The translations under genes and the position numbers were made by a program. DNA of 24,129 bases from Eggerthellaceae bacterium (GTDB taxonomy: Bacteria > Actinomycetota > Coriobacteriia > Coriobacteriales > Eggerthellaceae), in contig CAADXT010000163.1 of the NCBI GenBank assembly GCA_900753095.1, positions 1 to 24,129 of the forward strand, in the 5' to 3' direction. The notes beneath the pieces were generated by a model. It did no database searches and was not told where the DNA came from. It saw only the letters and a list, made by a program, of their open reading frames with translations. Within the stretch, counting starts at the first letter, position 1. The number at the start of each line of letters is the position of its first letter. Positions 8,198 through 15,029 of the stretch are shown here, piece by piece.

Positions 8198-9638
8198 TGA
8201 CTACGCGCTTTTAACCGACCTTTACCAGATAACCATGGCCCAGGGCTACTGGGCCTGCGGGAAGCTTGAGGAAGAGGGTTGCTTCCACATCTTCTTCCGC
8301 GAGCCTCCTTTCAAGGGCGGCTATGCCATCGCCAGCGGCATGGACCATATCGCGGAAGTGGTCGAGAACTTCTCGTTCTCCGACAAGAGCATCGAGTATC
8401 TGTCTTCCATCGATGCGCCTGGCGGCGGCAAGCTCTTCAACCCCGAGTTCTTGGAGTACCTGCGCACCCTTGAGCTCGCGGTTGACATCGATGCGGTGCG
8501 CGAAGGCACGGTGGTGTTCCCGAACGACCCCATCGTGCGCGTAACGGGCCCCATCGTTCAGTGTCAGCTGCTGGAAACGCAGCTTTTGAACTGCGTGAAC
8601 TTTGAAACGCTCGCTGCAACCAAGGCCGCTCGCGTGTGCCTTGCCGCAGAAACGCCGGTTGCCGAGTTCGGCCTTCGCCGCGCTCAGGGCGAATCGGGCG
8701 GCATGCGCGCCTCACGCGCCTGCATCGTAGGAGGCTGCGCCTCCACTTCCAACGTTCTTGCGGGGCACGAGTACGGTTTGCCGGTTTCCGGCACCCATGC
8801 CCATGCGTGGGTCATGGCCTTCGACGACGAGCTCGAGGCGTTCCGCGCGTATGCCAAGGAGTTCCCCACGAACTGCGTGCTGCTGGTGGACACCTACGAT
8901 ATCACCCAAGGCCTGAAAAACGCCATTACCGTAGGCCTGGAGATGAAGGCGCGCGGCGAGCATTTGGCCGGCATCCGCATCGACTCGGGCGACTTGGCGT
9001 GGGGCGCCAAGCAGGCCCGCGCCATGCTCGACGAGGCGGGGCTCACCGATACGGGCGTGGTGCTTTCGAACGACTTGGATGAGTTCTCCATCAAGTCGAT
9101 CCGCGACTCGGGTGCCAAGGTCGCATCGTGGGGCGTGGGCACCAAGCTGGTAACCGCGTACGACCAGCCCGCGCTGGGCGGCGTGTACAAGCTGGCAGCC
9201 AAGCGCATGAAGGGCGGCGAATGGCAGCCCTGCGTGAAGGTCACCGGCCAGAGCTCCAAGCAGACGGTTCCTGGCGTGCTCGATGTGCGCCGCTATTTCC
9301 ACGAATCGGGAACGATTGCGGGCGACATGGTTTTCGATGTTCTGTATCCTGTTGCAAACGAGCGAATCGTCGACCCTGCCAACGAATTGCGCCAGAAGGA
9401 CCTTTCCGGCTTGCGATTCGAGACGCTGCTTGAGCCCCTTGCCCGCGCGGGTAAGGTCGTGCTCGACGAGCAGGCGCGCGATGCGCTTGTGGCGCGCGAC
9501 CGCTGCAAAGCTCAGCTTGCGCTGCTCGACGAAAGCCAGAAGCGCATCATCAACCCGCATTCCTATCCGGTGGGGTTGGAGCACTCGCTGTTCTACCGTC
9601 GCCGCGATTTGGTCTCGCATCTTCTGGGACTCTCGTAA
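8184..9638 (+). CDS. pncB: Nicotinate phosphoribosyltransferase
   Basis: Makes nicotinate mononucleotide from nicotinate and PRPP, the entry step of NAD salvage. The 484-aa protein starts at the ATG at 8184, with AAGGAGAGGG (8166-8175) in the end of ricT; the open frame extends further upstream but only over ricT. Visible family blocks are the N-terminal LLTDLYQITMAQGYW (9-23), EFGLRRAQG (161-169), SGTHAHAWVMAF (202-213, containing the probable autophosphorylated histidine) and IRIDSGDLAW. CVKVTGQSSKQTVPG lies in the C-terminal half. It ends the overlapping tmk-holB-ricT-pncB string. Confidence 0.95.
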   Translation: MNSNDDYALLTDLYQITMAQGYWACGKLEEEGCFHIFFREPPFKGGYAIASGMDHIAEVVENFSFSDKSIEYLSSIDAPGGGKLFNPEFLEYLRTLELAVDIDAVREGTVVFPNDPIVRVTGPIVQCQLLETQLLNCVNFETLAATKAARVCLAAETPVAEFGLRRAQGESGGMRASRACIVGGCASTSNVLAGHEYGLPVSGTHAHAWVMAFDDELEAFRAYAKEFPTNCVLLVDTYDITQGLKNAITVGLEMKARGEHLAGIRIDSGDLAWGAKQARAMLDEAGLTDTGVVLSNDLDEFSIKSIRDSGAKVASWGVGTKLVTAYDQPALGGVYKLAAKRMKGGEWQPCVKVTGQSSKQTVPGVLDVRRYFHESGTIAGDMVFDVLYPVANERIVDPANELRQKDLSGLRFETLLEPLARAGKVVLDEQARDALVARDRCKAQLALLDESQKRIINPHSYPVGLEHSLFYRRRDLVSHLLGLS

Positions 9639-9664
9639 GTCCCTGGGAAGCAGTTGATGCTGGT

Positions 9665-9694
9665 TCGCCCCTGTTGGCTTTGCCGATGGGGCGA
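9665..9694 (+). other. Stem-loop after pncB
   Basis: TCGCCCC (9665-9671) pairs with GGGGCGA (9688-9694), with an inner GGC/GCC and a TTT loop. No T-run follows, so it is either a weak or factor-dependent terminator or an mRNA 3' structure. It lies in the 151-bp gap before the first degV gene. Confidence 0.45.
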
Positions 9695-9789
9695 TTGAGT
9701 GAAAGCGGCAAGAGAAGGGCCGAAAGGTCGTTTTGTCGCAGATCGGCGGGCATGTTCGCGCGCCGTCGCTATGAAAGGAGCTATGTCGA

Positions 9790-10695
9790 ATGATCAAGGT
9801 CGTTACCGACTCCGTTGCTTCGTTGCCGAAAGACCTCGTTGAAAGCGAAGACATCGAGGTTGTTTCCCTGTACCTGAACGAAAACGGGCATGAGCACGTC
9901 GACGCCACGATGGACCTCGACGATTTCTATACGCGCATCTACGATATGGCCGACAACCCGCCCACTTCAAGCCAGCCTTCGCAAAGCGTGTTCGAAGAGC
10001 TCTTCGAGTCGTTTGCCAAGGCGGGCCACGAGGTGCTGGGAATCTGGATCTCAACGGGGCTCTCCGGTGCCTTCGATGGCGTGCTGCGCGCGGCCCGTTC
10101 TGTCGAGGCGCGCAACATCAACTTCAAGTACTGCATGATCGATTCCTCTTCCTGTGGGTTCGACGAGGCGTTTCCTGTGTTGGAAGGTGCTCGTGCGGTA
10201 AAAGAGGGCAAGACCTTGGCCGAGGCAGCGCAGGCGGTGCTCCGAGCTATCAAGAGCACGCGCTTTTTGTTCACGCCCGAAACGCTCACCTTCCTCAAGA
10301 AGGGCGGCCGCATCGGCGGTGCCGCGGCGCTTTTGGGCAACCTCATCAAGCTCGCCCCGGTGCTCACGGTGGTCGACGGCATTCCCCAGCCCATGGCAAA
10401 GGTGCGCACGCGCAAGAAGGCGCTTGCGAAGATCCAGGAAATCCTGCAGCACGATATCGAGAGCTGCGGCGGCCTGAAGGATTTGGTGGTGCACTACATC
10501 GGCGATAAGACGCCGGCAGTGGAGTGGGCCAAGGAGTTCTTCGAGCCTTTCCTGAAGCGTGAGGTGCGAGTGGTTCCGGTAAGCCCGGTTGTCGGCTTGC
10601 ATGTGGGTCCCGCGGTGGGTATCTCGTACATCTGCAACAAGCCCCTTGAGGGCAAAATCACCGGCGACGTGAACGGTCTTGCGGTGGCAAACTAG
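9790..10695 (+). CDS. DegV family (fatty-acid-binding) protein 1
   Basis: A 301-aa DegV/FakB-type protein. Members bind a long-chain fatty acid; FakB proteins present it to the kinase FakA for phosphorylation. Blocks seen are VVTDSVASLP at the N terminus, the carboxylate-binding loop TSSQPS (59-64), ISTGLSGAF (87-95), LKKGGRIGGAAALLG and the C-terminal VSPVVGLHVGPAVG. The ATG at 9790 has AAAGGAG upstream; an ATG at 9783 is in another frame. It is 29 bp from a second degV gene. No fakA lies in the window, so a role in exogenous fatty acid use is family-level inference. Confidence 0.9.
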   Translation: MIKVVTDSVASLPKDLVESEDIEVVSLYLNENGHEHVDATMDLDDFYTRIYDMADNPPTSSQPSQSVFEELFESFAKAGHEVLGIWISTGLSGAFDGVLRAARSVEARNINFKYCMIDSSSCGFDEAFPVLEGARAVKEGKTLAEAAQAVLRAIKSTRFLFTPETLTFLKKGGRIGGAAALLGNLIKLAPVLTVVDGIPQPMAKVRTRKKALAKIQEILQHDIESCGGLKDLVVHYIGDKTPAVEWAKEFFEPFLKREVRVVPVSPVVGLHVGPAVGISYICNKPLEGKITGDVNGLAVAN

Positions 10696-10724
10696 CCAAC
10701 CCTACGCTGCGAGAGGCGATTATT

Positions 10725-11654
10725 ATGGATATACAGTGCAACCTTATCATCGATTCATGCTGCGATCTGCCCCATGAGGTGGTTGATCGCGAGGGCGTGT
10801 ACCTGCTCAAGTTCCCCTATTTCGATGAATCGGGGGAGCATCTCGACGACTTGTACCGCTCACGCTCGGCACATGATTTCTACGAGTCGATGCGCAACGG
10901 TTCGGAGCCCCATACGGCGCAGATCCCCATGCCCTCTTTGCGTGCCGCTTTCGAGTGGGCCCATGAACAGGGGAAACCTGCCGTGTACTTGAGCTTTTCC
11001 AGCGGCCTTTCCGGTACGTTCGACACGGCATGCATCTACTTGGAGCAGGTTAAGCAGGAGATCCCCGACCTGGACGTGCGCATGGTGGACACCAAGCTCG
11101 CTTCGGTTGCCGAGGCCCTTTTGGTGTACGAGGCACTGCGCCAGCGCGAAAAGGGGCTTACCGCTGAAGAAATGGTGGCTTGGGCTGAAGAGGCACGCTA
11201 TTTCGTCGATCGTCAGTTCATGGTCGACGATTTGGAGGCGCTCCGTCGCGGCGGCCGCATCCCTGCTTCGGTTGCCTATGCGGGGTCGAAGCTCGATGTG
11301 AAGCCCCTTTTGGGCATCGATGCCGATGGCAAGCTCACGCTTACCGGCGTGGCGCGTGGCCGCAAGAAGGGCATCAAGGCGCTGTGCGAGTACTACCTGA
11401 AGCGTCGCAGCTCCGATGCTCCCGGTCAGAACGTGGTTATCGGAAGCGCCGATTGCCCCAAAGATGCCGAGCGCCTGATGGGCCTGCTTTCCAAGGAAGA
11501 CAACTCGCTCATGTTCCTCGAGTCGAGCATTGGCCCGGTTATCGGGAGCCATGTGGGGCCGGGGATGATCGCCATCGTGTTCTGGGGCCAAGACTGCCGC
11601 GCCGACATCTCCATGGCCGACCGCATTGCCAACAAGGTTCGCGGAAAGAAGTAA
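10725..11654 (+). CDS. DegV family protein 2 (divergent)
   Basis: A 309-aa second DegV protein, a tandem paralogue of the one upstream. It keeps IIDSCCDLP, FSSGLSGTF (91-99), LEALRRGGRIP and the terminal IGSHVGPGMIAI. At the ligand-carboxylate loop it reads HTAQIPMPS (63-71) rather than the usual TSQPS, so the pair probably bind different fatty acids. GAGAGG precedes the ATG. Long insertions relative to copy 1 (DESGEHLDDLYRSRSAHDF) fit the larger DegV subfamily. Confidence 0.88.
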   Translation: MDIQCNLIIDSCCDLPHEVVDREGVYLLKFPYFDESGEHLDDLYRSRSAHDFYESMRNGSEPHTAQIPMPSLRAAFEWAHEQGKPAVYLSFSSGLSGTFDTACIYLEQVKQEIPDLDVRMVDTKLASVAEALLVYEALRQREKGLTAEEMVAWAEEARYFVDRQFMVDDLEALRRGGRIPASVAYAGSKLDVKPLLGIDADGKLTLTGVARGRKKGIKALCEYYLKRRSSDAPGQNVVIGSADCPKDAERLMGLLSKEDNSLMFLESSIGPVIGSHVGPGMIAIVFWGQDCRADISMADRIANKVRGKK

Positions 11655-11668
11655 GCAAGGAGAACTTT

Positions 11669-11845
11669 GGCCTTGGGTTTGCCCCGTAGGCGCGAGGTGA
11701 ACTCTGAACACTATTCCTGAAAGATTCGCTCTGCGAATCTATGTCAAATGCATGAAGCAGCGAAGCGCATGCAGGGCTTGCGCGAAGCGGAAGCCCAAAC
11801 AGCGAAAGCGGGTGAACCGAGCACCTGCGGGGCAAGCGCAAGGCC
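11669..11845. other. Large multi-branched inverted-repeat element (candidate structured RNA or mobile repeat)
   Basis: The 237-bp gap between degV2 and the next gene holds arms at 11669-11693 and 11821-11845. By hand, 23 of 25 positions pair (two as G-T). Between them are a perfect hairpin at 11722-11740 (AGATTCGC, TCT, GCGAATCT), TGCATG/CATGCA at 11749-11773, and GGGCTT-CGC/GCG-AAGCCC at 11774-11796. A GCGAAAGC mini-hairpin is at 11802-11809. GCGAAGC also forms the tip of the second and third inner stems. There is no T-run at the end and no convincing gene. It could be a riboregulator, a processed RNA or a MITE/REP-like repeat. Strand is not decided. Confidence 0.55.
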
Positions 11846-11891
11846 CGGGAGTTGGCTGGCTTGCCAGTTCGGAGAGTGAAAGGATGTGCAT

Positions 11892-12881
11892 ATGAGCACT
11901 CAAGAACTTACTTTTTCTTTTGCCGGCGACGAACGTGTTGGCGCTGGCGTAAGCGGTTTGCTGGAGGCTGCGGGCTATCCGGCTACCGACCTTTCCAACG
12001 CCGATGTGGTATTCACGTACTGTACGAACACCTCTGCGCTGGAAGACCTGTACTACGACACGGAGGGTCTGCTTCGTGGGACCAGGGATGGCGCCATCCT
12101 GGTCGATTTGAGCCCCTCCACGGTTTCGTTTGCCTGCGAGCTTGATGCTGTGTCCTGCGTGAACGGCCATGCTGCGATCGACGCTCCTTTGGTGGTAAGC
12201 GACATGGTGTGCGAAGAGGCATTCTCCAGCCGCGAGAACCTGGGCATTGTTGCCGGCGCGCGCGAAGACGCCGACTACAAAACCGTGAAGCCCCTGCTTG
12301 ATGCCATCGCCCATCGCGTTATGTGGATGGGCCATGCAGGCGCTGGCCAGAAGGCAAAGGTTGCCCTTACCCTTCAGCGTTGCGCCACGCTGGTGGGTGC
12401 GGTAGAGGCGCAGGTGGCTCTTGCCAACATCGGCAAAGACGTGAACGTCATGGTTGAAGACGTTGTCGATTTCATGCACGACATGAACAGCATCTCTCCT
12501 TCCCAGGAAGCGTTTGCGCAGGCTCTGCTCGACGAAGAGTACGACGGCGCGTTCACCATCGAGCACTTGATGGGCGAGGCCACGGCTGCGCTTTCCTCCC
12601 TGGAAGACGAGGAGATGATCCTCCCTCAGGCCGAGGCATGCTATCGCCTGATGGAGCTTTTGGCTTTGGTGGGCGGCATCGACCTCGACCCTGCCGGTTT
12701 GAAGCTGGTGTTCGCCGACGAGGAAACCACCAACCAGTACGGCCTTGACTGGTCGCGCGCCGACGGTGCTTTCGAAGGCTGCGACTGCGGCTGCGAGGAC
12801 GAAGATGGCGAAGAGCACGGGTGCGAATGCGGGCACGACCCCCATGAAGAGCACGAGTGCTGCGGCAAGCACCATCGCTAA
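11892..12881 (+). CDS. Beta-hydroxyacid-dehydrogenase-like protein, degenerate, with Cys/His-rich tail
   Basis: A 329-aa relative of 3-hydroxyisobutyrate/6-phosphogluconate dehydrogenases. The middle matches: DLSPSTVSF, IDAPLV, VAGAREDADY and HAGAGQKAK with the catalytic-type lysine K156. The cofactor half is damaged. The first loop reads FAGDERVG (10-17) instead of GxGxxG, and about 25 residues of the second Rossmann strand region are missing. The usual SGG after DAP and NN after the lysine are also absent. The C terminus (297-329) carries 7 Cys and 6 His with many Asp/Glu (CDCGCED, HGCECGHD, HECCGKHH), a likely metal-binding tail. AAAGGA lies 7 bases before the ATG at 11892; a GTG at 11886 is too close to it. 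The radical SAM gene follows after 7 bp. Enzyme activity is doubtful. Confidence 0.75.
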   Translation: MSTQELTFSFAGDERVGAGVSGLLEAAGYPATDLSNADVVFTYCTNTSALEDLYYDTEGLLRGTRDGAILVDLSPSTVSFACELDAVSCVNGHAAIDAPLVVSDMVCEEAFSSRENLGIVAGAREDADYKTVKPLLDAIAHRVMWMGHAGAGQKAKVALTLQRCATLVGAVEAQVALANIGKDVNVMVEDVVDFMHDMNSISPSQEAFAQALLDEEYDGAFTIEHLMGEATAALSSLEDEEMILPQAEACYRLMELLALVGGIDLDPAGLKLVFADEETTNQYGLDWSRADGAFEGCDCGCEDEDGEEHGCECGHDPHEEHECCGKHHR

Positions 12882-12888
12882 GGCAGCT

Positions 12889-13842
12889 GTGAGCAGTTCG
12901 ATAAACAAAGATCATGAGCAGAGGGGGTCCCGCGAGGGGTCCCCTTATTCTGCGTGCCGTTTATGCCCCCGCGCTTGCGGCGTGAACCGGGAAAGGGGGC
13001 AGCGCGGAGTGTGCGGCGCATCGAGCGCTGTTCGCTTGGGCCGTGCTGCCTTGCATTGGTGGGAGGAGCCCTGCCTGGTTGGAGAGCAGGGCAGTGGTGC
13101 GGTGTTCTTCTCCCACTGCCCGCTGCAGTGCGTGTATTGCCAGAACAGGGAGCTGGTTGCCGGTTCTGGCATCGAAGTGAGCCCGCATCAGTTTGAAGAG
13201 GTTCTGCTGCGCCTGCAGAACGAGCAGCATGCGGCGAACATCAACCTGGTTACGCCCACGCACTACGTGCCGAGCATCGCGGCCGCCTTGAAGAGCTTGC
13301 GCGGTTCGGGCGCTCTTACCATTCCTGTGGTGTACAACACCTCGAGCTTCGACTCCCTGCAAGCGCTGCAGCTCATGGATGGGTTGGTTGATGTGTACCT
13401 TGCCGACTTCAAGTACGCCTCGGCGCTGGAGGCCGGGAAGCTCTCCCATGCGCCCAAGTACCCCGAAGTTGCCTTGGCGGCAATCGCCGAGATGGTAAGG
13501 CAGGTTCCGCAATGGGAAGAAGGGGAAGAGGGGCTGCTGAAGAAGGGCGTTATCGTGCGCCATTTGGTGCTGCCTGGCAGGGTGCAGGAGTCGAAACGCG
13601 CCCTTGCGGTGCTAAACGGGAGGTTCGGCTCCAGCATCCGATTGAGCATCATGAGCCAGTACACACCCCTTGCTTCCGGCCTGGAGCGCTATGGGCTTGC
13701 CGGCCGCGTGACCGAAGAGGAGTACGAAGAGGTGCTCGACTACGCCGATGAGCTGGGCATTGAGGATTATTTCTGGCAGCAGGGCGATGCGGCTCAGGAA
13801 AGCTTCGTCCCCGAGTTCAACGGCGAAGGGGTGCTGGGATAG
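12889..13842 (+). CDS. Radical SAM protein, PflX/COG1313-like
   Basis: A 317-aa iron-sulfur protein related to pyruvate-formate-lyase-activating enzymes. The radical SAM cluster motif CPLQCVYC (77-84) is intact. The N terminus has a second cysteine set, CRLCPRACG (23-31) and C42, typical of the PflX-like group whose substrates are mostly unknown. IPVVYNTSSFDSL and DVYLADFKYA follow, with GVIVRHLVLPG and MSQYTP later. The GTG at 12889 is the only in-frame start between the previous stop and the first cysteines, with AAGG upstream. It sits 7 bp after the degenerate dehydrogenase gene, so the two are probably co-expressed. No glycyl-radical enzyme partner is nearby. Confidence 0.87.
   Translation: MSSSINKDHEQRGSREGSPYSACRLCPRACGVNRERGQRGVCGASSAVRLGRAALHWWEEPCLVGEQGSGAVFFSHCPLQCVYCQNRELVAGSGIEVSPHQFEEVLLRLQNEQHAANINLVTPTHYVPSIAAALKSLRGSGALTIPVVYNTSSFDSLQALQLMDGLVDVYLADFKYASALEAGKLSHAPKYPEVALAAIAEMVRQVPQWEEGEEGLLKKGVIVRHLVLPGRVQESKRALAVLNGRFGSSIRLSIMSQYTPLASGLERYGLAGRVTEEEYEEVLDYADELGIEDYFWQQGDAAQESFVPEFNGEGVLG
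12922..12945 (+). other. GC-rich hairpin in the first codons of the radical SAM gene
   Basis: AGGGGGTCCC pairs with GGGGTCCCCT through tandem G-T pairs around a GCGA tetraloop. TTATTCT follows. It may act as a partial terminator after the upstream gene or as a translational brake. Confidence 0.5.
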
Positions 13843-13919
13843 CTCGCACGGATGCTGCAAGGCGGCTTCGCCAACGTCTGCGCTATTTAGTGCGTTTTCC
13901 GTGATGGCAGCTTAACTTA

Positions 13920-13928
13920 TGGCATAAT
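13920..13928 (+). promoter_or_regulatory. Extended -10 promoter for tRNA-Thr
   Basis: TGGCATAAT, an extended -10 box (TGn plus CATAAT), ends 13 bases before the mature tRNA. No clear -35 box is seen. Confidence 0.5.
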
Positions 13929-13941
13929 TGGCAGACGGTTT

Positions 13942-14016
13942 GCCGGCATGGCGCAACGGTAGCGCAACTGATTTGTAATCAGTGGGTTGCGGGTTCGATT
14001 CCTGTTGCCGGCACCA
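13942..14016 (+). tRNA. tRNA-Thr (anticodon UGU)
   Basis: All arms fold. The acceptor stem is GCCGGCA/TGCCGGC, the D stem GCGC/GCGC, and the anticodon stem ACTGA/TCAGT with loop TTTGTAA. This puts TGT (13974-13976) in the anticodon, reading ACA and other Thr codons. The T arm is GCGGG/CCTGT with loop TTCGATT. The discriminator is A (14013) and CCA is encoded (14014-14016). Confidence 0.97.
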
Positions 14017-14025
14017 TCTGAGATT

Positions 14026-14060
14026 AAAAAGGCCATCGGGCATTGCCCGGTGGCCTTTTT
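14026..14060. terminator. Bidirectional terminator between tRNA-Thr and the small minus-strand gene
   Basis: A 16-bp stem starting AAAAAGGCCA and ending TGGCCTTTTT, with a three-base loop. It carries A on one side and T on the other, so it can end transcription from both strands. It starts 10 bases after the tRNA and one base beyond the stop of the convergent gene. Confidence 0.92.
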
Positions 14061-14061
14061 G

Positions 14062-14292
14062 CTAGTCGAACTCTTCGGTGTATATCTCTTCGAGCGTCTC
14101 CACCTTTATGCACGCCTCATTGCCTTTTTCGTCCATGTACCAGCAATAGTGGCCGTTGGCGTCCTCGGTGAAGGAAAGGATCTCCCACTCAAGGTAGCGC
14201 CTTACGTTTTCGTGAGTGGGCTCTATGCCGGCATAGTCGAGCACCATAAGCGCTGCCTGCATATGCTGGTCGGGAAGATCTTCGATGTTCAT
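14062..14292 (-). CDS. Small acidic hypothetical protein
   Basis: A 76-aa soluble protein, MNIEDLPDQHMQ through to IYTEEFD, very rich in Glu and Asp with no membrane segment. I do not recognise its family. The ATG at 14292 is chosen because AAAGGAG lies 5-6 bases upstream; longer in-frame starts have no such site and would translate through the upstream hairpin. It has its own -10 box and a shared terminator, which supports a real gene. The YLEWEI and GHYCWYMDEKG segments look like a compact alpha/beta fold, but this is a guess. Confidence 0.75.
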   Translation of the reverse strand: MNIEDLPDQHMQAALMVLDYAGIEPTHENVRRYLEWEILSFTEDANGHYCWYMDEKGNEACIKVETLEEIYTEEFD

Positions 14293-14316
14293 GGATGCTC
14301 CTTTGCGGGTAAAGCG

Positions 14317-14347
14317 GAGCCCCATCATGCGTGGGCATGTGGGGCTC
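14317..14347 (-). promoter_or_regulatory. Hairpin in the 5' leader of the small acidic gene
   Basis: On the minus strand GAGCCCCA pairs with TGGGGCTC, and inside it CATGC pairs with GCATG around CCAC, with one bulged A. It lies between the -10 box and the ribosome binding site, with no T-run. It may be a leader control element or a transcript-end structure for cupin read-through. Confidence 0.5.
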
Positions 14348-14362
14348 GGATGATTCGTTTCC

Positions 14363-14368
14363 ATTATA
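14363..14368 (-). promoter_or_regulatory. -10 box for the small acidic gene
   Basis: A perfect TATAAT on the minus strand, about 70 bases upstream of the start codon. No clear -35 box. Confidence 0.5.
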
Positions 14369-14406
14369 CGAGTTGCGTTTCGGGCGGGGCGAACGCCTCG
14401 AAACCG

Positions 14407-14754
14407 TTACGCGCTTTTTTGGATTACCGCAACGAAACTCAACAGCTCGGTGCCGGTGTTCTGGATTCCGTGGAAGCTTCCGTCGGGGCAGTACAGAACA
14501 TCGCCCTTCTTGACTTGGTATTCGGTGCCGTTTTCGGTGTAGGTTGCTTCGCCGGCGGTGAGGAAATACATCTCCGAATCGCCAACATGCTGATGGATGC
14601 CGATGGAGCATCCGGGCTCAAGGGAGATCTGGGCAACGTAGCTGCAGACGCCGCCTAGCTGATCGCCCTCTAGCAAGCGGTCGCGCTGCATGCGGCCAAC
14701 GCCGCCCTCCACGTGCTCGGCGTATTGCGGTTCGCGGTTGTTGAAGATAGGCAT
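14407..14754 (-). CDS. Single-domain cupin protein
   Basis: A 115-aa small beta-barrel protein. Both cupin motifs are complete: GCSIGIHQHVGDSE (48-61) then G68, and GDVLYCPDGSFHGIQN (84-99). The probable metal ligands are H54, H56, E61 and H95. AAGGAGG precedes the ATG. Stand-alone cupins of this size serve many roles (isomerase, dioxygenase, sensor), and context does not single one out. Confidence 0.9.
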   Translation of the reverse strand: MPIFNNREPQYAEHVEGGVGRMQRDRLLEGDQLGGVCSYVAQISLEPGCSIGIHQHVGDSEMYFLTAGEATYTENGTEYQVKKGDVLYCPDGSFHGIQNTGTELLSFVAVIQKSA

Positions 14755-14789
14755 ATGGTCCTCCTTGTTGAATGGTCCCCTTGAAGCAC

Positions 14790-14795
14790 ATTATA
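14790..14795 (-). promoter_or_regulatory. -10 box for the cupin gene
   Basis: A perfect TATAAT on the minus strand, about 35 bases before the ATG; the -35 region is weak. Confidence 0.5.
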
Positions 14796-14840
14796 TTCCG
14801 TTGATTTGTGAAGGGGATATGCAGGAGAAGTGATGATGCG

Positions 14841-14938
14841 GCAATAAAACGACCCAATAGGCGCGTTTTGTTCGGCTTGCGGCGCTCGCTCTGCTTGTTG
14901 CGCAAAAAAGCGTCTATAATCCCGAAAGCAATAAAACG
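14841..14938. repeat. 11-bp direct repeats flanking the glycosyltransferase promoter
   Basis: GCAATAAAACG occurs at 14841-14851 and again at 14928-14938, 87 bp apart. One copy lies upstream of and one just after the -10 box at 14915. They may be regulator sites. Confidence 0.45.
14915..14920 (+). promoter_or_regulatory. -10 box for the glycosyltransferase gene
   Basis: A perfect TATAAT. The -35 candidate TGCTTG (14892-14897, 17-bp spacing) is poor. It predicts a ~100-nt leader in which I see no known riboswitch. Confidence 0.55.
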
Positions 14939-15029
14939 CCTACGGGTGTAGGTTGTGTTGCGCCAAAACCATGCTGGTTATGGAACTGTTGGAGCCTGCA
15001 GGGATGTGGGCATTGGAAAAGGAGCATTG

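Noticed and set aside
11760..11809. Three GCGAAGC/GCGAAAGC words read as a CRISPR-like or iteron array
   Set aside because: The words are only 7-8 bases with uneven 22 and 20-base spacing and different flanks. They are the tips of larger stems, and no replication or cas genes are present.
12914..12985. An alternative ATG start just before the radical SAM gene
   Set aside because: It is in another frame, has no ribosome site and soon meets a stop; the cysteine-bearing frame needs the GTG at 12889.
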